From an uncultured Methanobrevibacter sp. (lineage in GTDB: Archaea; Methanobacteriota; Methanobacteria; Methanobacteriales; Methanobacteriaceae): a DNA stretch of 9,578 bases. Numbering within the stretch: position 1 is the first letter of the stretch; each line of letters opens with the position of its first letter. The stretch lies in the NCBI GenBank assembly GCA_902795935.1, contig CADBMS010000217.1:1-9578 (forward strand), read 5' to 3'. Under the pieces are notes generated by a model. It made no database searches. It saw nothing but the letters and a program-made list of their open reading frames with translations, and was not told the origin of the DNA. This document shows, one piece after another, positions 1 to 6,180 of the stretch. The position numbers and the translations under genes were made by a program.

Positions 1-203
1 ATAAAATGTTTACAAAAAAAGAACATTAAATAGCTCAAATAAAAACATTACTTAACAAAAAAACAAAAGCAATGCTAAAACATATACCAAATAAAAAAAT
101 TCGGCAAAAACTATAACATCATAAGTAGTAAATATTAAAAATAAGTTGCAAACATATTATACTTAATAATGAATAACATTATAATTAATAAGGAGGAATT
201 TAT
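1..203 (+). promoter_or_regulatory. Leading AT-rich intergenic region with candidate promoter and RBS of the DUF4013 gene
   Basis: No gene is visible here; all frames are short and interrupted. A box A-like stretch, ATATTATA, lies near 153-160. By the usual archaeal spacing of about 25 bases it would start transcription near 180. A strong ribosome binding site AGGAGG is at 191-196, seven bases before the ATG at 204. The RBS is clear. The promoter is only a candidate, because TATA-like strings are frequent in DNA this rich in A and T. Confidence 0.45.
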
Positions 204-827
204 ATGGATCTTATGGACAATATTATGGATTCTATTAAGTATCCGCTAACTGAAATTAAAAATTTTGCAATTTTGGCATTAATAATGATTTCATGCATAT
301 TGATTATACCTATACCATTATTCGCAGGTTATCTCTACAGAATTATTCAAGAAAGTGCTGAAGGATATAATGAACTTCCAGAATTTGATGACTTGGGCCA
401 AATGTATATAGATGGATTAAAATACATCGGTGTTGGAATTATATATGGAATAGTTGTTACAATCATTCTTTTTTTAGCAATTACTATTGGAGCTGCAATT
501 GGAAGCGATATACTAACAATATTACTAACACTAATAGCTTTTGTAATAGCGATTATAATAATGGCATTTGAATTTATTTCACTATTTAATATGATTACTG
601 AAGATAATTTTGTCGCTGCATTTGATTTCACAAAAATAATGGCAATTATTAATGAAATTGGAATAGGACAATATGTTGTTTGGCTTATAGCAATAATTGT
701 TATTGGAGTTGTAGCTAGCGGTATTTCTACTTTACTAAGTTGGACTTTAATTGTACCAATAATAGCAAATGCATGGATATCTTGCTTCCAAAGTAGAAGT
801 ATGGCATTATTTATTGCATACGACTAA
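204..827 (+). CDS. DUF4013 family integral membrane protein
   Basis: A 207-residue hydrophobic protein. Membrane segments are visible at about residues 20-45, 72-95, 98-122 and 152-192. Between the first two is a soluble stretch, LPEFDDLGQMYIDGLKYI (about 58-75). This stretch is the recognisable feature of DUF4013, a membrane family common in Methanobacteriales, often in several copies per genome. The function of the family is not known, and nothing here suggests a substrate. The ATG is preceded by AGGAGG at seven bases. The gene stands alone: upstream is non-coding, and downstream come a hairpin, a T-tract and an insertion sequence. The family assignment rests on recall of the motif and on the topology. 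Confidence 0.8.
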   Translation: MDLMDNIMDSIKYPLTEIKNFAILALIMISCILIIPIPLFAGYLYRIIQESAEGYNELPEFDDLGQMYIDGLKYIGVGIIYGIVVTIILFLAITIGAAIGSDILTILLTLIAFVIAIIIMAFEFISLFNMITEDNFVAAFDFTKIMAIINEIGIGQYVVWLIAIIVIGVVASGISTLLSWTLIVPIIANAWISCFQSRSMALFIAYD

Positions 828-837
828 TACAATAATT

Positions 838-878
838 TATTTATAAAACATATAAATATACTTCTTTTTTTATTTTTT
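838..878 (+). terminator. Hairpin plus T-tract terminator after the DUF4013 gene
   Basis: A perfect 8-bp inverted repeat, TATTTATA (838-845) and TATAAATA (851-858), encloses the loop AAACA. It is followed by a T-rich stretch at 861-878. It starts 11 bases after the stop codon. Archaeal RNA polymerase ends transcription at U-rich tracts, so the T-tract alone may suffice. The last eight bases (871-878) are also the left copy of the insertion-sequence target duplication, so part of this terminator was the insertion target. Confidence 0.55.
871..878. repeat. Left copy of 8-bp target site duplication
   Basis: TATTTTTT directly abuts the left inverted repeat of the insertion sequence and recurs exactly at 2041-2048, outside the right inverted repeat. 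Eight bases is the duplication length I recall for ISM1. The repeat is low in complexity, so chance identity cannot be excluded, but it lies exactly at both element ends. Confidence 0.7.
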
Positions 879-902
879 GGCTTTGTAGAACCCCTATTTT
901 TT
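879..902 (+). repeat. Left terminal inverted repeat of the insertion sequence
   Basis: These 24 bases start GGCTTTGTAGAACCCC and end in a T run. They match the reverse complement of 2017-2040 at 22 of 24 positions; the two mismatches are at positions 13 and 14 of the repeat. Confidence 0.85.
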
Positions 903-1049
903 AGTTTTTATTTTTTTTCAGTTGAAATGCTTTTTTGACTATTTTTCTTTTAATTTTTGTTAATTTTATTTACACCAGAAATAATAATTAGTATTTTAAA
1001 AATAACTTGTAATAAATTATTTATAGTAAAATGTATGGTATTTAATAAT

Positions 1050-2017
1050 ATGAAATCAAAATTAAAGAATTCTCCAAGGACATATTTGTTTTCAAAACAA
1101 TTAAATATTTCGGATTTTGGATTAGAAAAACAATTTACTAAAAATGTGAAAAGACTTCTAAAAAACAATAAAATTGAATTTAACTTCAATAAACTAGTTA
1201 AATTCATTGAAAAAAAACATAGCATTATGCAAGTACCATGTTTTCAAGATATTATAATGGATTTAGTAAAAAATTATATGCTAAATCAGTATTATTCACT
1301 ATTTTAGCAATGAAATCTATATAAAACAGACATACGGGAAAATAATTGACATTTTAAGTTTATCTGACAAGATAAAAATTTTTTAGGTATTAAAAAAGCC
1401 CCACATTTTACCACAATTCAAAAATTCTTCTAAAAGTTATCAGAAAGTAAATTAAAAGACATTAATACATTAATCAATATCTGAAAATATTAAATATTGT
1501 GAATTAATTGCTTTAGATGATACTAGTTTTACTAATGATTATGCAGATAAATATTATACGAAAATACGTAAAAAAGAGTGCAAAAGTTATGTAAAAAAAG
1601 CATATAACTATTGATGTTGATTCTTGTTTTATTTTACATCATATGGTTCAAAGAGGACTAAAATATGATACAAACTTTGCAATACCTGCAATACGTCAAA
1701 CAAAAAAATTTAAACCCAAATATATACTGGCAGACAAAGCATACGATACATAACTCATAAGAAAATGTATAAATGAAGAACCAAATGTATTTGAGCAAAT
1801 ATCACTTAAAAAAGAGTAAAACAGGACATTACCAATTAAATAACAATCAATATATAGAAAAAAGATATATTCACGAAGAAACAATATATAATCAATAATA
1901 AGTGTAATAAAAAGATTATTCCAAGGTACAAACCACTGTAAAAGCACAACACTAGAAAACAAAGAAACAAAGCTCAAAAACACAATCTACAACATCTACA
2001 GAACAACACAAAAATAA
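1050..2017 (+). pseudogene. Broken DDE transposase of the ISM1-like element
   Basis: The coding trace begins at ATG 1050 (MKSKLKNSPRTYLFSKQL) and stops at TAG 1305-1307. It then continues in pieces that change frame about six times. The pieces include LSLSDKIKIF (frame of 1306), KKAPHFTTIQKFF (frame 3), then IALDDTSFTNDYADKYY (from about 1507), ILADKAYDT (about 1724-1750) and VIKRLFQGTNHCKSTTLEN (from 1904), ending at TAA 2015-2017 inside the right repeat. In-frame stops occur at 1431-1433, 1482-1484 and 1751-1753. The D of ALDD and the D of LADKAY look like the first two acids of a DDE site. The IKR...YNIYR tail matches the usual C-terminal region of such transposases. I could not place the catalytic E with certainty. 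The reading frames at 957-1307 and within 1696-1983 are fragments or shadows of this gene. Confidence 0.85.
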
Positions 2018-2040
2018 AAAAATAGGATTTCTACAAAGCC
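2017..2040 (-). repeat. Right terminal inverted repeat of the insertion sequence
   Basis: The sequence ends TAGGATTTCTACAAAGCC at 2040 and is the inverted partner of 879-902 (22 of 24 matches). The transposase stop codon overlaps its inner edge. Confidence 0.85.
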
Positions 2041-2048
2041 TATTTTTT
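2041..2048. repeat. Right copy of 8-bp target site duplication
   Basis: TATTTTTT directly follows the right inverted repeat and is identical to 871-878. Confidence 0.7.
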
Positions 2049-2334
2049 ATATTTAATTAAAGTTTATTTTACATTAATTCAATTAATAAGTAAAATAATG
2101 TAATACAAAAAATTAATAATAGTTATATATTTATCAAACAAAACAATAGCATTTTATAGTAGATAACATTTATAATATTTATAATATCTAGAAATATTCT
2201 ATTTAATTAAAGAAATTAAAAGTAGATGTTATCATTTTAGTTAATTATTATAAATAGAATTTACTAAAAAAAAATATTAACTTTACTTCTGATTTAAAAT
2301 CAATTGTAAATTATGAAAATAATATGGTGATAAG
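2049..2334 (+). promoter_or_regulatory. AT-rich region upstream of the Lrp gene, with inverted repeats
   Basis: No gene is seen in these 286 bases. Three small symmetries stand out. GATAACAT at 2162-2169 is inverted as ATGTTATC at 2225-2232; both copies sit in related contexts (GTAGATAACAT and GTAGATGTTAT). GATTT-A-AAATC, at 2291-2301, is a short palindrome about 35 bases before the start codon. A box A-like AAAATATTAA lies near 2272-2281. Lrp proteins commonly control their own gene through weak palindromes, so these are candidate operators. In sequence this AT-rich some symmetry is expected by chance. The RBS GGTGAT is at 2326-2331. Confidence 0.35.
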
Positions 2335-2811
2335 ATGGAAAGAATTGAACCATCAACAGTCAAAATAGATGAAATGGATCGAGAAATAATTCATTTATTA
2401 ACTGAAGATGGAAGAATGTCATACAGAAAAATATCTAGAGATCTTGGAATTTCTGTAGGGACTGTGCATAATAGAGTAGATAAATTAGTTAAAAATGGTG
2501 TTATAAACAAATTTGTTCCAATAATAAATCATGCAAGTTTAGGATATAATTTAACTGCAATAATTGGTGTTAGAGTTAAAGGTGGTGCTTTAAAAAATTG
2601 GGAAACCCAAACAGCATATCATAAAAATGTATTAGCAGTATATGATGTTACTGGAGAATATGATGCTATGCTAATTGCAAAATTCAGAGATACGACTGAA
2701 TTAGATTCTTTCGTTAAAGATTTACTCAGAGAACCTGGAGTTCAAAGAACTTACACACAAACCGTGCTTAATATTGTAACAGAAGATACTGGATCTTCAA
2801 AAATGATTTAG
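2335..2811 (+). CDS. Lrp/AsnC family transcriptional regulator
   Basis: A 158-residue DNA-binding regulator. Residues 11-60 form the AsnC-type helix-turn-helix; the opening is MDREIIHLLTEDGRMSYRKI and the recognition helix includes SVGTVHNRVDKL. Residues about 72-150 form the RAM (Lrp effector-binding) domain, with the typical GEYDAMLIAKF segment at 107-117. Length is normal for the family. The ATG is preceded by GGTGAT at three bases. Family members bind DNA as dimers or higher oligomers, sense amino acids or other small ligands, and can activate or repress; which genes this one controls cannot be read here. It is monocistronic, with repeats upstream that may be operators and a long hairpin downstream. 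The C-terminal tail after the RAM domain (about 150-158) is short and polar. Confidence 0.93.
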   Translation: MERIEPSTVKIDEMDREIIHLLTEDGRMSYRKISRDLGISVGTVHNRVDKLVKNGVINKFVPIINHASLGYNLTAIIGVRVKGGALKNWETQTAYHKNVLAVYDVTGEYDAMLIAKFRDTTELDSFVKDLLREPGVQRTYTQTVLNIVTEDTGSSKMI

Positions 2812-2834
2812 AAATAAAATGGAATAATCATACT

Positions 2835-2882
2835 AAAAGGAGTAATACGATTAAAATTATTTTTAATCATATTACTTCTTTT
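2835..2882. terminator. Long hairpin shared by two convergent genes
   Basis: The arms are 22 bases each (2835-2856 and 2861-2882) around the loop TTAT. They pair at 20 positions, plus one G-T pair and one C-A mismatch. The left arm begins AAAAGGAGTAATACG, and the right arm ends CTTCTTTT and runs into more T. It lies just after the Lrp stop codon, and its right arm contains the stop codon of the leftward 96-residue gene (2872-2874). A stem this long in such AT-rich DNA is unlikely by chance. The most economical reading is a bidirectional terminator or 3'-end stabiliser. Confidence 0.75.
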
Positions 2883-3162
2883 TTAATATATTTACAACAA
2901 AATCTTCAACTATTTTTTCTGATATAACTGATTTATCAAATATAAACAAAAAATAATCATTATTATTTTTATTTTTAATTTCTTTAACAATAAGTGCTAA
3001 TGGCTTAAATGATAATGTTCCACCAACTAAATTAGGATTCAATAATCCGGATATTTGGTAATAAGAATAAAATTCTAGATTATTATAAGTAAATTTTTCA
3101 CTAAAAACTCTTTCTTTAATAATTAACCAATTATTAAAAAAGTTTTTCATAATTTTACTCAT
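2872..3162 (-). CDS. Hypothetical 96-residue protein, coupled to the DUF2953 gene
   Basis: I do not recognise this protein. It is basic and aromatic-rich, with no signal peptide or membrane segment. The opening MSKIMKNFFNNWLIIKERVF is amphipathic. A middle part, GLLNPNLVGGTLSFKPLALI, precedes a lysine- and asparagine-rich linker and a C-terminal part ending NILKKK. Its ATG overlaps the stop of the DUF2953 gene by four bases (ATGA), with AAAGGTGTT just upstream inside that gene. Translation is therefore very likely coupled, and the two proteins may be made in similar amounts or act together. The RBS and overlap make it a real gene rather than a chance frame. It ends inside the long hairpin at 2835-2882. 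Confidence 0.75.
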   Translation of the reverse strand: MSKIMKNFFNNWLIIKERVFSEKFTYNNLEFYSYYQISGLLNPNLVGGTLSFKPLALIVKEIKNKNNNDYFLFIFDKSVISEKIVEDFVVNILKKK

Positions 3163-3833
3163 ACCAACACCTTTACAACATTAAACATTAATTTTAACAT
3201 GGGTTTTCTTGTCATTAATTTAATGCTAGCCTTAATTACTTTTAAAGGATAAAATTTAATTATGATTTTACTATATAAGTCCATGATTTCTTTTTCAAAA
3301 TCAGGTATTGCTGAAATATCAATTACTGGAAAAATATTTAAAATTGAAGCAAAAGCCCAAATATAACCTACAGTTAATGCTGTTGATGAGGTATCTTCAA
3401 ATCCTATTATAAAATTAAGATAAAATAAATTTAATTTAAATGCCTTAGAACCAGTTATTAAAAATTCTAAAAAAGGATTTAATGCTTCTTTAATATAAGG
3501 CAGTAATGGATTAATTTTACATTTAATAATATATGTAAATTTTTCTAATTTATCAGATAATGTTAATTTTTCATCATCATTTTCTTTTTCAATATCTATT
3601 TTTTTTTCTTTAAGTTTTTTTTCATCATCTGGAAAATTTAAATGATATATTGTAAATTTTAACCATTTAAAATCAATTCCACTCTCAATAGACATTTCTT
3701 TTATATTTAATTCTGCTGAAACCGAAAATCCAAAATATAAAATAACAATTATTGATAAAAATATTATTAAAAATAATGCTAATAAAATTAGTAATATCCA
3801 ACCCACAAAAATCATCCTTACTATTTTTATCAA
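3159..3833 (-). CDS. DUF2953 family membrane-anchored protein
   Basis: The protein has up to 224 residues. A long N-terminal hydrophobic segment (about 7-35) would anchor it in the membrane. A highly charged lysine/glutamate linker follows (about 70-97), then a C-terminal region with GFEDTSSTALTVGYIWAFA (144-162), which fits the conserved glycine/threonine/tryptophan core of DUF2953. The start is uncertain. TTG at 3833 has an AGGT immediately before it; ATG at 3815 has no good RBS but still leaves the membrane segment whole. In Bacillus subtilis the DUF2953 protein YtfI is encoded beside YtfJ (GerW). Here a GerW-family gene lies just upstream on the same strand, which supports both assignments. 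The biochemical function is unknown. The 3' end overlaps the next gene by four bases. Confidence 0.78.
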   Translation of the reverse strand: MIKIVRMIFVGWILLILLALFLIIFLSIIVILYFGFSVSAELNIKEMSIESGIDFKWLKFTIYHLNFPDDEKKLKEKKIDIEKENDDEKLTLSDKLEKFTYIIKCKINPLLPYIKEALNPFLEFLITGSKAFKLNLFYLNFIIGFEDTSSTALTVGYIWAFASILNIFPVIDISAIPDFEKEIMDLYSKIIIKFYPLKVIKASIKLMTRKPMLKLMFNVVKVLV

Positions 3834-3946
3834 TAACCTGTAATAAAGTGAACAAATGTTTTTTTTCCATATATTAAAAATAAAATTAAACTACTAAATT
3901 TTGCATATGCATTTTAATTAAATTTAAAAAAAAAGTAACATGAAAA
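3834..3946 (-). promoter_or_regulatory. Spacer between gerW-like and DUF2953 genes, with possible promoter, T-tract and palindrome
   Basis: Read leftward, the spacer first has a run of nine T (about 3926-3934) soon after the gerW-like stop, a possible terminator. Next is the perfect 10-bp palindrome TGCATATGCA (3902-3911), then a box A-like TTTAATATATGG (about 3871-3882), about 40 bases before the DUF2953 start. This could make the DUF2953 pair a separate transcript from gerW. Alternatively all three genes may be read through as one operon. Confidence 0.35.
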
Positions 3947-4420
3947 TTATTTGTCATCTTCATTAGTAATTTCCACATTTACTTTTTCAGAGCTATTTTC
4001 TTCGGAGCCAACTGAATCTTTTTTATTGTCTCTTTTTTTAGAAATAGTATCTAAAGTGTTTTTAACTAATTCAGTTGCAATTAACCCCACATCAGAAATT
4101 GCTTTGTTTGTTGGATTACCTTTAGTTAAATTTAAAGATTTAATTCCTTCAGACCCTGAAACTCCTTTAGTTACAACAACCATAGCTATAGGTTCAACAG
4201 AAGCTCCTGCTCCACCACCTATACCTGATGCTGTAGTTTCTTCGTTTTCAGTTGATAATGATTTGCCAGAAGTTCCTTTACCTGCACCAAAAGCTATATT
4301 CATTTTCATTACAGGTAAAAGCAATTTATCATCAGTTTCTACGGGTTCTCCAACAAAATTTTGGATTGCAATTAATTTCCTTAATTCTTCAACAGTTGTT
4401 CTTATAGGATCAGCATCCAT
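3947..4420 (-). CDS. GerW/YtfJ family protein
   Basis: A 157-residue soluble protein. The family core is clear: an N-terminal helix (DPIRTTVEELRKLI, 4-17); VGEPVETDDKLLLPVMKM followed by FGAGKG (23-49); and a glycine-rich GIGGGAGASVEPIAMVVV (66-83). The last 35 residues are a polar, acidic, probably disordered tail. In spore-forming Firmicutes, GerW (YtfJ) is made during sporulation and is needed for normal germination; it also occurs in non-spore-formers and archaea, where its role is unknown. There is no signal peptide. The ATG has an excellent RBS, GGAGATGAT, at 4432-4424 with a three-base spacer. A DUF2953 gene follows on the same strand, as in Bacillus, so the two probably work together, perhaps at the membrane; that is inference. 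Confidence 0.85.
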   Translation of the reverse strand: MDADPIRTTVEELRKLIAIQNFVGEPVETDDKLLLPVMKMNIAFGAGKGTSGKSLSTENEETTASGIGGGAGASVEPIAMVVVTKGVSGSEGIKSLNLTKGNPTNKAISDVGLIATELVKNTLDTISKKRDNKKDSVGSEENSSEKVNVEITNEDDK

Positions 4421-4578
4421 CTAATCATCTCCAATATTAATAATATATGTGATAATATATTATATTACATTTTATGTATTTTTGTACTTATTAGTAGTAA
4501 AATATATTATAAGTTAAAATTATAGTAATTATTATATAATTATTTATAAATGATAAATTAGTTTAATTGAGGAGTTTT
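4421..4578. promoter_or_regulatory. Divergent promoter region between gerW-like gene and unknown gene
   Basis: The region is nearly all A and T. Leftward, ATAATATATTAT (4452-4463) is a box A candidate about 35 bases before the gerW start. Rightward, TTATATAATT (4532-4541) would place a start near 4562, leaving a short leader that contains the RBS GAGGAG (4569-4574). Both box A calls are soft given the composition; the two ribosome binding sites are clear. Confidence 0.4.
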
Positions 4579-5259
4579 ATGGATAACATTCGATTGAAGC
4601 AAGCTGAAGATTTAATTATAAAAGCAAGTAATGAAACAAAGAAAATTGAAAAGATGAAAACTCCTACTGAGGGAATAATTAATATATATTCTTATGAAAA
4701 AGCCATTAAAGAGTTAATTAGTCTTGAAGAGTTTATTTATTCAAGTTTACCAAAACATGAATTAAATTTAAATAATGCTAAAAAATTTACTGAAAAATTA
4801 ATTAATGTTCGTGAAAATATTGATGATATGCTTAGAGATTTTGGTGTTTTAGAAAAACAAAATATTGAAGAAAAAATGAACAATCTCTCTAAAGATATAC
4901 TCATTATACTTCCTAAGAATAATATTAAAAAGAATATTGTTAAATTAGGTATTAATGCTCAAAATATTGTTGTTGCAAGCGTGCCTTTGACTGTTGATGA
5001 TATGAAAGAAATTAATCCAAAAATACCAGATAACGCACTTAAAGGAATTTCTAAAAAAATTGAGCACATAAATAATGATATTCAAAGAAAAATTAATAAT
5101 AAGAAACATGTTCTTGTTTTAGCTGAACCTGATATTAATGGAAAATTACTTGCTAAACGTGCACAAGAAAAATATGGAGCCAATATTCATTTAGAAGATG
5201 ATTTAAAGAATATTAATGGAGATATTTTAGTTGAACTTATTAATGAAACAATATCTTAG
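4579..5259 (+). CDS. Conserved-type archaeal protein of unknown function (possibly DUF2100)
   Basis: I do not recognise a function. The start used is ATG 4579, with GAGGAG five bases upstream. A TTG at 4567 in the same frame overlaps that RBS and is rejected, giving 226 residues. The protein is soluble and largely helical. Heptad-like stretches lie at about 1-25 and 70-105. A central part contains ILIILPKNN and NIVVASVPLTVDDM. The C-terminal part (about 173-226) looks like an alpha/beta unit: a beta strand HVLVLAEPDI, a helix GKLLAKRAQEKYG, and a last strand GDILVELI. Length and makeup remind me of DUF2100, a methanogen family of unknown role, but this is recall without alignment. It ends six bases before the stop of the convergent zinc-ribbon gene. 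Confidence 0.72.
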   Translation: MDNIRLKQAEDLIIKASNETKKIEKMKTPTEGIINIYSYEKAIKELISLEEFIYSSLPKHELNLNNAKKFTEKLINVRENIDDMLRDFGVLEKQNIEEKMNNLSKDILIILPKNNIKKNIVKLGINAQNIVVASVPLTVDDMKEINPKIPDNALKGISKKIEHINNDIQRKINNKKHVLVLAEPDINGKLLAKRAQEKYGANIHLEDDLKNINGDILVELINETIS

Positions 5260-5265
5260 ATTCTT

Positions 5266-6069
5266 TCATAATTTATTTATTATTTCTTTAATTTCATCTT
5301 CATTTCTATTAAAGACTAATAAATCTAATTCCACATCTAACTCTTTTATGAATTTATACCATTTTATTTGATTTACAGATAAGTCTTTATTATCTATAAT
5401 TTCTACTAATTTTGCTTTATTATCATCATATACTATAGTTGATGGTATTGTAGACCTAGTATCAATAAAGTTTGTAATTAATCTTTTTTGTATTTTAATT
5501 AAATCTGATTTTCTTATTTTATCAGTGATTAATACTAATTCTTCTTTAGAAAATTTATCCCATAATGCAATTAGTTTAGATGGTTTTCCAAAGTTTTTTT
5601 GGAATGATTCTAGTATAAATTTAGATATATCTTCATTAATTAGTTGATTTAATCTATTATTAATTTCGGTTTGTCTTGTTTTATAAAAGTCATCTTTAAA
5701 GAAATCATTTGGAAGTCCAGTGTAATTTAACATAAATTGGTATAATCCTTCAAATTTAGGATTATCTATTTTAACAGCAGTACAAGTATCTGTTTTCATG
5801 AATATTATATCCCAAAATAATAGAGCCATCATGTATACCCAGTAATCTGTGTCTTGTGTTAATATTTTTTGGTTTTGAGAGAAATAATAATTAATTATTG
5901 TTTTTTCTAATTCTTCAGAATCATAACTTTTAAGTTGCATATTAATAATATTTAAATTATCCAAAGTGATTTTATTTGTAGTTTCTATTTTTATTGGCTT
6001 ACCGCAAGATGAACAAAATTTAGCATTATCATCAGATATTTCATATCCACAGTATTCACATTTTATCAT
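5266..6069 (-). CDS. Zinc-ribbon protein with unknown C-terminal domain
   Basis: A 267-residue protein. The N terminus is a compact zinc ribbon: MIKCEYCGYEISDDNAKFCS, then SCGKPI. Cysteines 4, 7, 19 and 22 form two CxxC knuckles that should bind one zinc. After a short linker the remaining roughly 230 residues are helical and charged, rich in Lys, Asn, Asp and Ile, with no membrane segment and no catalytic motif I can name. Many archaeal proteins carry this kind of ribbon on unrelated bodies, so the ribbon does not give the function. It may hold a partner protein or nucleic acid. ATG 6069 has AAAGGAATTT upstream. The gene is transcribed alone, divergent from mptA, and converges tightly on the gene ending at 5259. 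Confidence 0.78.
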   Translation of the reverse strand: MIKCEYCGYEISDDNAKFCSSCGKPIKIETTNKITLDNLNIINMQLKSYDSEELEKTIINYYFSQNQKILTQDTDYWVYMMALLFWDIIFMKTDTCTAVKIDNPKFEGLYQFMLNYTGLPNDFFKDDFYKTRQTEINNRLNQLINEDISKFILESFQKNFGKPSKLIALWDKFSKEELVLITDKIRKSDLIKIQKRLITNFIDTRSTIPSTIVYDDNKAKLVEIIDNKDLSVNQIKWYKFIKELDVELDLLVFNRNEDEIKEIINKL

Positions 6070-6180
6070 ATTAGAAATTCCTTTTATTTTAATTTTAAAT
6101 ATATATTAAAGAATTTTAGCTTTATAATTTATATTTTTTATAAAAATAATATGTATTGATTTTTTAGATTAACAAATAAA
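6070..6180 (-). promoter_or_regulatory. Candidate promoter of the zinc-ribbon gene
   Basis: Read leftward, a box A-like TATAAATTATAAAG (about 6119-6132) would start transcription near 6100. The RBS AAAGGA follows (about 6079-6084), then the ATG at 6069. A second AT-rich run at 6100-6110 is too close to the RBS to serve. The call is weak because the region is almost pure A and T. Confidence 0.3.

Larger units (their letters stand above)
879..2040 (+). mobile_element. Decayed ISM1-like insertion sequence, both ends intact
   Basis: A 1162-bp unit is bounded by 24-bp inverted repeats (879-902 and 2017-2040) that begin GGCTTTGTAGAA and differ at two positions. It is flanked by an exact 8-bp direct repeat. 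It contains one degraded DDE-type transposase gene covering most of its length, read rightward. Size, repeat length and 8-bp duplication resemble ISM1 of Methanobrevibacter smithii (about 1.2 kb, as recalled). I therefore place it in or near the ISM1 group, though an IS5-like or ISL3-like relation cannot be excluded without alignment. The transposase is broken many times, so the copy cannot make its own enzyme. The well-kept ends could still be recognised by a transposase supplied from an intact relative elsewhere in the genome. Confidence 0.82.

Noticed and set aside
1..203. Search for a partial gene, tRNA or repeat array at the left edge
   Set aside because: No sustained frame, no GC-rich cloverleaf segment and no regularly spaced repeat is present; only AT-rich spacer is seen.
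347..631. Leftward frame inside the DUF4013 gene
   Set aside because: It is a shadow of the membrane protein gene on the other strand, with no RBS.
950..1225. Leftward open frame of 91 codons
   Set aside because: It is antisense to the transposase fragment, has no ribosome binding site, and its composition is only that of AT-rich complement.
957..1307. Open frame of 116 codons that could be called a hypothetical protein
   Set aside because: It lies inside the insertion sequence, is followed in other frames by further transposase pieces, and is the N-terminal fragment of the broken transposase.
1696..1983. Leftward open frame of 95 codons with hydrophobic translation
   Set aside because: It is antisense to the C-terminal half of the transposase trace; hydrophobic residues arise from reading A-rich coding sequence backwards.
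3685..3870. Leftward 61-codon frame overlapping the DUF2953 start
   Set aside because: It overlaps the DUF2953 membrane segment in another frame and has no recognisable content. It was considered as an upstream exon or frameshifted start, but the DUF2953 frame is complete without it.
3951..4424. Rightward open frame of 157 codons fully opposite the GerW-like gene
   Set aside because: The opposite strand carries the clear GerW motifs and a strong RBS; this frame is its mirror.
4452..4463. ATAATATATTAT palindrome as an operator
   Set aside because: Its pure A/T sequence is expected by chance in this region and doubles as a box A candidate.
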